Program-made: the position numbers and the translations under genes
Shown here: positions 61,534 to 64,000 of the stretch, piece after piece
Layout of the letters: every line of letters begins with the position of its first letter
Numbering within the stretch: position 1 is the stretch's first letter
Notes under the pieces: generated by a model
Told to the model about the DNA's origin: nothing
Databases searched by the model: none
Seen by the model: the letters and a program-made list of their open reading frames with translations, nothing else
NCBI GenBank assembly: GCA_023159155.1
Contig: JAJNNX010000004.1
Span: 682,001-746,000, forward strand
Source: Ustulina deusta
Taxonomy: Eukaryota; Ascomycota; Sordariomycetes; Xylariales; Xylariaceae
Length of the DNA: 64,000 nucleotides
Direction of reading: 5' to 3'

Positions 61534-64000
61534 ATGTCTTCTTTCATCAAGCCCGCCAGGCCTTCTGCTAGAGGCCCCAAGGGCTTCCAGATCCGTCCCA
61601 AGGGAGCCGGGTCCAGCGATCGTATCAAAGAAGTCCTAAACAGGAACCGGATGGAGAACGAACGAGCCATGAGCTCTGAACCCGCTTCCTCCACCCCTTC
61701 GGCACACCGTCCTACCAACAAAGATCGTTCATCATGCCCAAATCCCCGATGTCCCAATCCTTCAGCCCCTGTCACCGATGGCTTCTGTTCGTCTTGTGGT
61801 CGTGAAATCGACAGCTCCAACATTGTTGCCGAGGTGATGTTCGGTGAAACTTCTTCGGGCGCTGCCATTGTTCAGGGCAGCTATGTAGCTGCTGACCAGG
61901 GCACAACTCGGAACATGGCTCCGGGAGTTCGACGACTTGGAGGGCTGGTTGGGGACAACCGTGAAAAAACGATCCGTGAAGGTGAGTTTTATATTCGGCC
62001 ATTCCCCCTTTTTTCGATTCCTAACCCCCGGCTATAGCTAAAAATATGATGTGGGGATTTAAGTCACGGTTGAGAAACATCACCGAAAGCGCTATTGAGT
62101 CCGCCATCATGATTTTCAAGCTCGTTCTCAATGAGAACTGGCTACAAGGTCGCGGCATGGACAAGGTAGTTCCGGTCTGTCTCTATGCAGCTTGCCGTAG
62201 AGAAGATAAGTGTGACATTATGCTCATTGATTTCGCCGAACTCGTTCATGTAAGTGAGCATTGCCACGGATGTCAATCCGAACGTAAGCTAACCTATCTT
62301 TGCTAGATTAATGTCTACGAGCTTGGCCACGTCTTCAAGGATTTGAGTAGCATTTACTCCTTCCAAAATAACAATGTGAGATCAATCATACCTGAAGATC
62401 TAATGATGCGCTTTGCCGAAAAGCTAGACTTCGGTGAGTTCACCAATAAAATCGCCGCCGATGCGACAAGACTTTGTCAACGAATGGGCCGGGATTGGAT
62501 GGTCATGGGACGCCGTCCTTCAGGTATCTGTGGAGCTTGTCTCTTGATGGCCGCCCGTATGTGGAATTTCCGGCGGACCGTGAGAGAGATTGTTTATGTC
62601 GTCAAGGTCACAACGCACACGATTGAACAACGTTTGGACGAATTCACTGTCACTGAAAGCAGCAATCTTTCTATCGAGAATTTCTTAAACCAAGAATTCC
62701 TCGAATCACGCCATGACCCACCTTCTTTCTACAAACAAAGTGACGAGTGGAAAGAGAAGACGGAGAAAGAAAAAGAGGCTAGTGGAAGAAAGCGAAAACG
62801 AACACTGGGGGATACTGATGGTGACGAGTTGGACCAAGCAAACGGCGAATCGGATCCATCAAGACGGGTTTCATCTGCCAGTGCAAGTATGCCGCCGCCA
62901 CCAAGACCAGTTCCACCTCCAGACCTTTCAAAATTACGCCAAGTCGCAGAGTTCCTACCGAGATCCTTTGACAACACTGAAAGTAGAGAAACAGTAGTTC
63001 CTTTTGACCCTACGCAGGTTCCCAAACCAGCTCCTAAACGAGCAAAGGATGTTGTTGAGGGTCTAAATGCGGAAGACCCCACGAGTAGTCAAGCCATAGA
63101 CGAGCTAGTCGAGATCTACGGTTCCTCTGACGTCGGTAATGGAGATGAAAGCAACGAGATCAACGAAGAAGAAGATACACAGGCGCAATCCAAGAAGGGT
63201 CGGCGCAACAAACAGGGACCGGAAGAAGAGTCCCTTAAGTTTGACGAGGAGTGGGAGCGTGACGAAGCAGAACTAGAGAACCAGATTAATGAGGTGATCA
63301 ACGACCCTCATAGTTCTGCGCACAGTAAAGCTCTAGCAACAGCGGCGCATCTTGCTCACATCAAAGCCGAATGGGCACGCTCATTGCTTCCCCAGAAAGA
63401 GTTGAAAATGGATGAAATCATTGGTGAAGATGAATTTGCTGATGATCCAGAAGTACAATTCTGCGAGCTCGACCCAGAGGAGGTGCTTATCAAAGAGGAA
63501 ATCTGGTTAAACGCGAATAAAGATTGGGTGCGGAAACAGCAAGAGAAGGCGTATCGACAACAGATGGAAGATCTAGGGCCTCCAAAGCGAAAACGTAACC
63601 GTGTCAAGAAGCCACGAATCGGCGAAGGCCAACTGACTCCGGCTTCCACTCCTGGCGAAGCGGCTATTGACGTAATGAAAAAGCGGAATACGGTGTCGAA
63701 GAGAATCAATTACGATGCCATTGCTAGTCTATTTGGGAGCAGCAAGAAACGTGGTCCAGGCTCTGTCGTTTCTCGCATGGAGAGTGAGTCTGCTAGTCAC
63801 ATAACCTCTGGCGCGGCTAGTGTATCAGATGCTGGAACACCTTCCCATCATCATGAGAGCCCCAAACCTTCAGTCGAGAAGAATCCTCCAAAGGCCGTCG
63901 ATGAAGAACAAGACGAGGACATGGAAGAAGAGGAGCCACCTCCAGTAGTTTACGAATACGAGGATGATTATGAAGATGATGGATATGACGATGGCGATGG
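61534..64000 (+). CDS. brf1: TFIIIB subunit Brf1 (TFIIB-related factor), 5' part
   Basis: RNA polymerase III initiation factor that joins TBP and Bdp1 at tRNA and 5S genes. Inferred exons are 61534-61981, 62038-62249 and 62307 onward, running past the window end. The third exon is open through 64000, so the protein is truncated here at about 785 residues. An N-terminal extension of about 65 residues precedes a zinc ribbon with Cys68, 73, 85 and 88 (CPNPRC and CSSC). The two cyclin repeats follow: VRRLGGLVGDNREKTI, ESAIMIFKLVLNENWLQGRG, VPVCLYAACR, then RFAEKLDFGE, TRLCQRMGRDWMVMGRRPSG and ICGACLLMAARM. The later region has ENFLNQEFLESRHDPPS, the Brf1-specific segment PEVQFCELDPEEVLIKEEIW (homology block that binds TBP), and acidic tails. 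Introns are 56 and 57 nt. Confidence 0.95.

Overview
The window looks like nuclear DNA of a filamentous ascomycete (Pezizomycotina, probably a Sordariomycete; that placement is inference). Genes are split by short GT-AG introns with CTAAC-like branch sites. Protein families are typical of plant-associated moulds. The first 15.3 kb is an AT isochore whose transposons carry almost only C-to-T and G-to-A changes, the signature of repeat-induced point mutation (RIP).

Layout. (1) 1-15.3 kb: gene-free AT-rich DNA. It holds a structurally complete but dead Ty3/gypsy chromovirus (3740-9896: 240-bp LTRs, CTATT target duplication, zinc knuckle, protease, RT, integrase and chromodomain all recognisable through RIP damage) and a 1.86-kb TA-flanked Tc1/mariner-pogo-like element (10273-12132). 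(2) 15.3-18.4 kb: GAPDH and its upstream region. (3) 18.4-28.5 kb: gene-poor, with a caspase-like pseudogene fragment, other decayed coding pieces, a four-exon secreted pectin lyase and a small charged hypothetical protein. (4) 28.5-36.3 kb: two minus-strand transporters, a concentrative nucleoside transporter and an MFSD5-type (molybdate-anion) MFS protein. (5) 36.8-41.5 kb: a divergent ribosome-biogenesis pair, SSF1/Peter Pan (Brix) and the DEAD-box helicase RRP3. RRP3 has 13 inferred exons including a 6-nt microexon, and a MITE lies between the pair. (6) 42.9-44.5 kb: secreted pectate lyase C-like enzyme. (7) 45.8-46.7 kb: very acidic nuclear-type protein. (8) 46.7-52.2 kb: gene-free DNA rich in TAGGTA/TACCTA motifs. 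(9) 52.2-64 kb: Msb3/Gyp-like TBC Rab-GAP, Ubc14-like E2, second MITE copy, Cwf19-like spliceosome factor, and the 5' part of BRF1 (TFIIIB), which runs off the right edge.

Most intact genes are housekeeping functions: glycolysis, rRNA processing, splicing, Pol III transcription, ubiquitin and vesicle traffic. The accessory layer is two pectin-degrading enzymes plus transporters. No secondary-metabolite cluster, tRNA, rRNA or CRISPR array was seen. Exon boundaries were inferred by hand from splice motifs, reading-frame continuity and family conservation. For the multi-exon genes from GAPDH to BRF1 the phases close exactly, but no transcript data were available.
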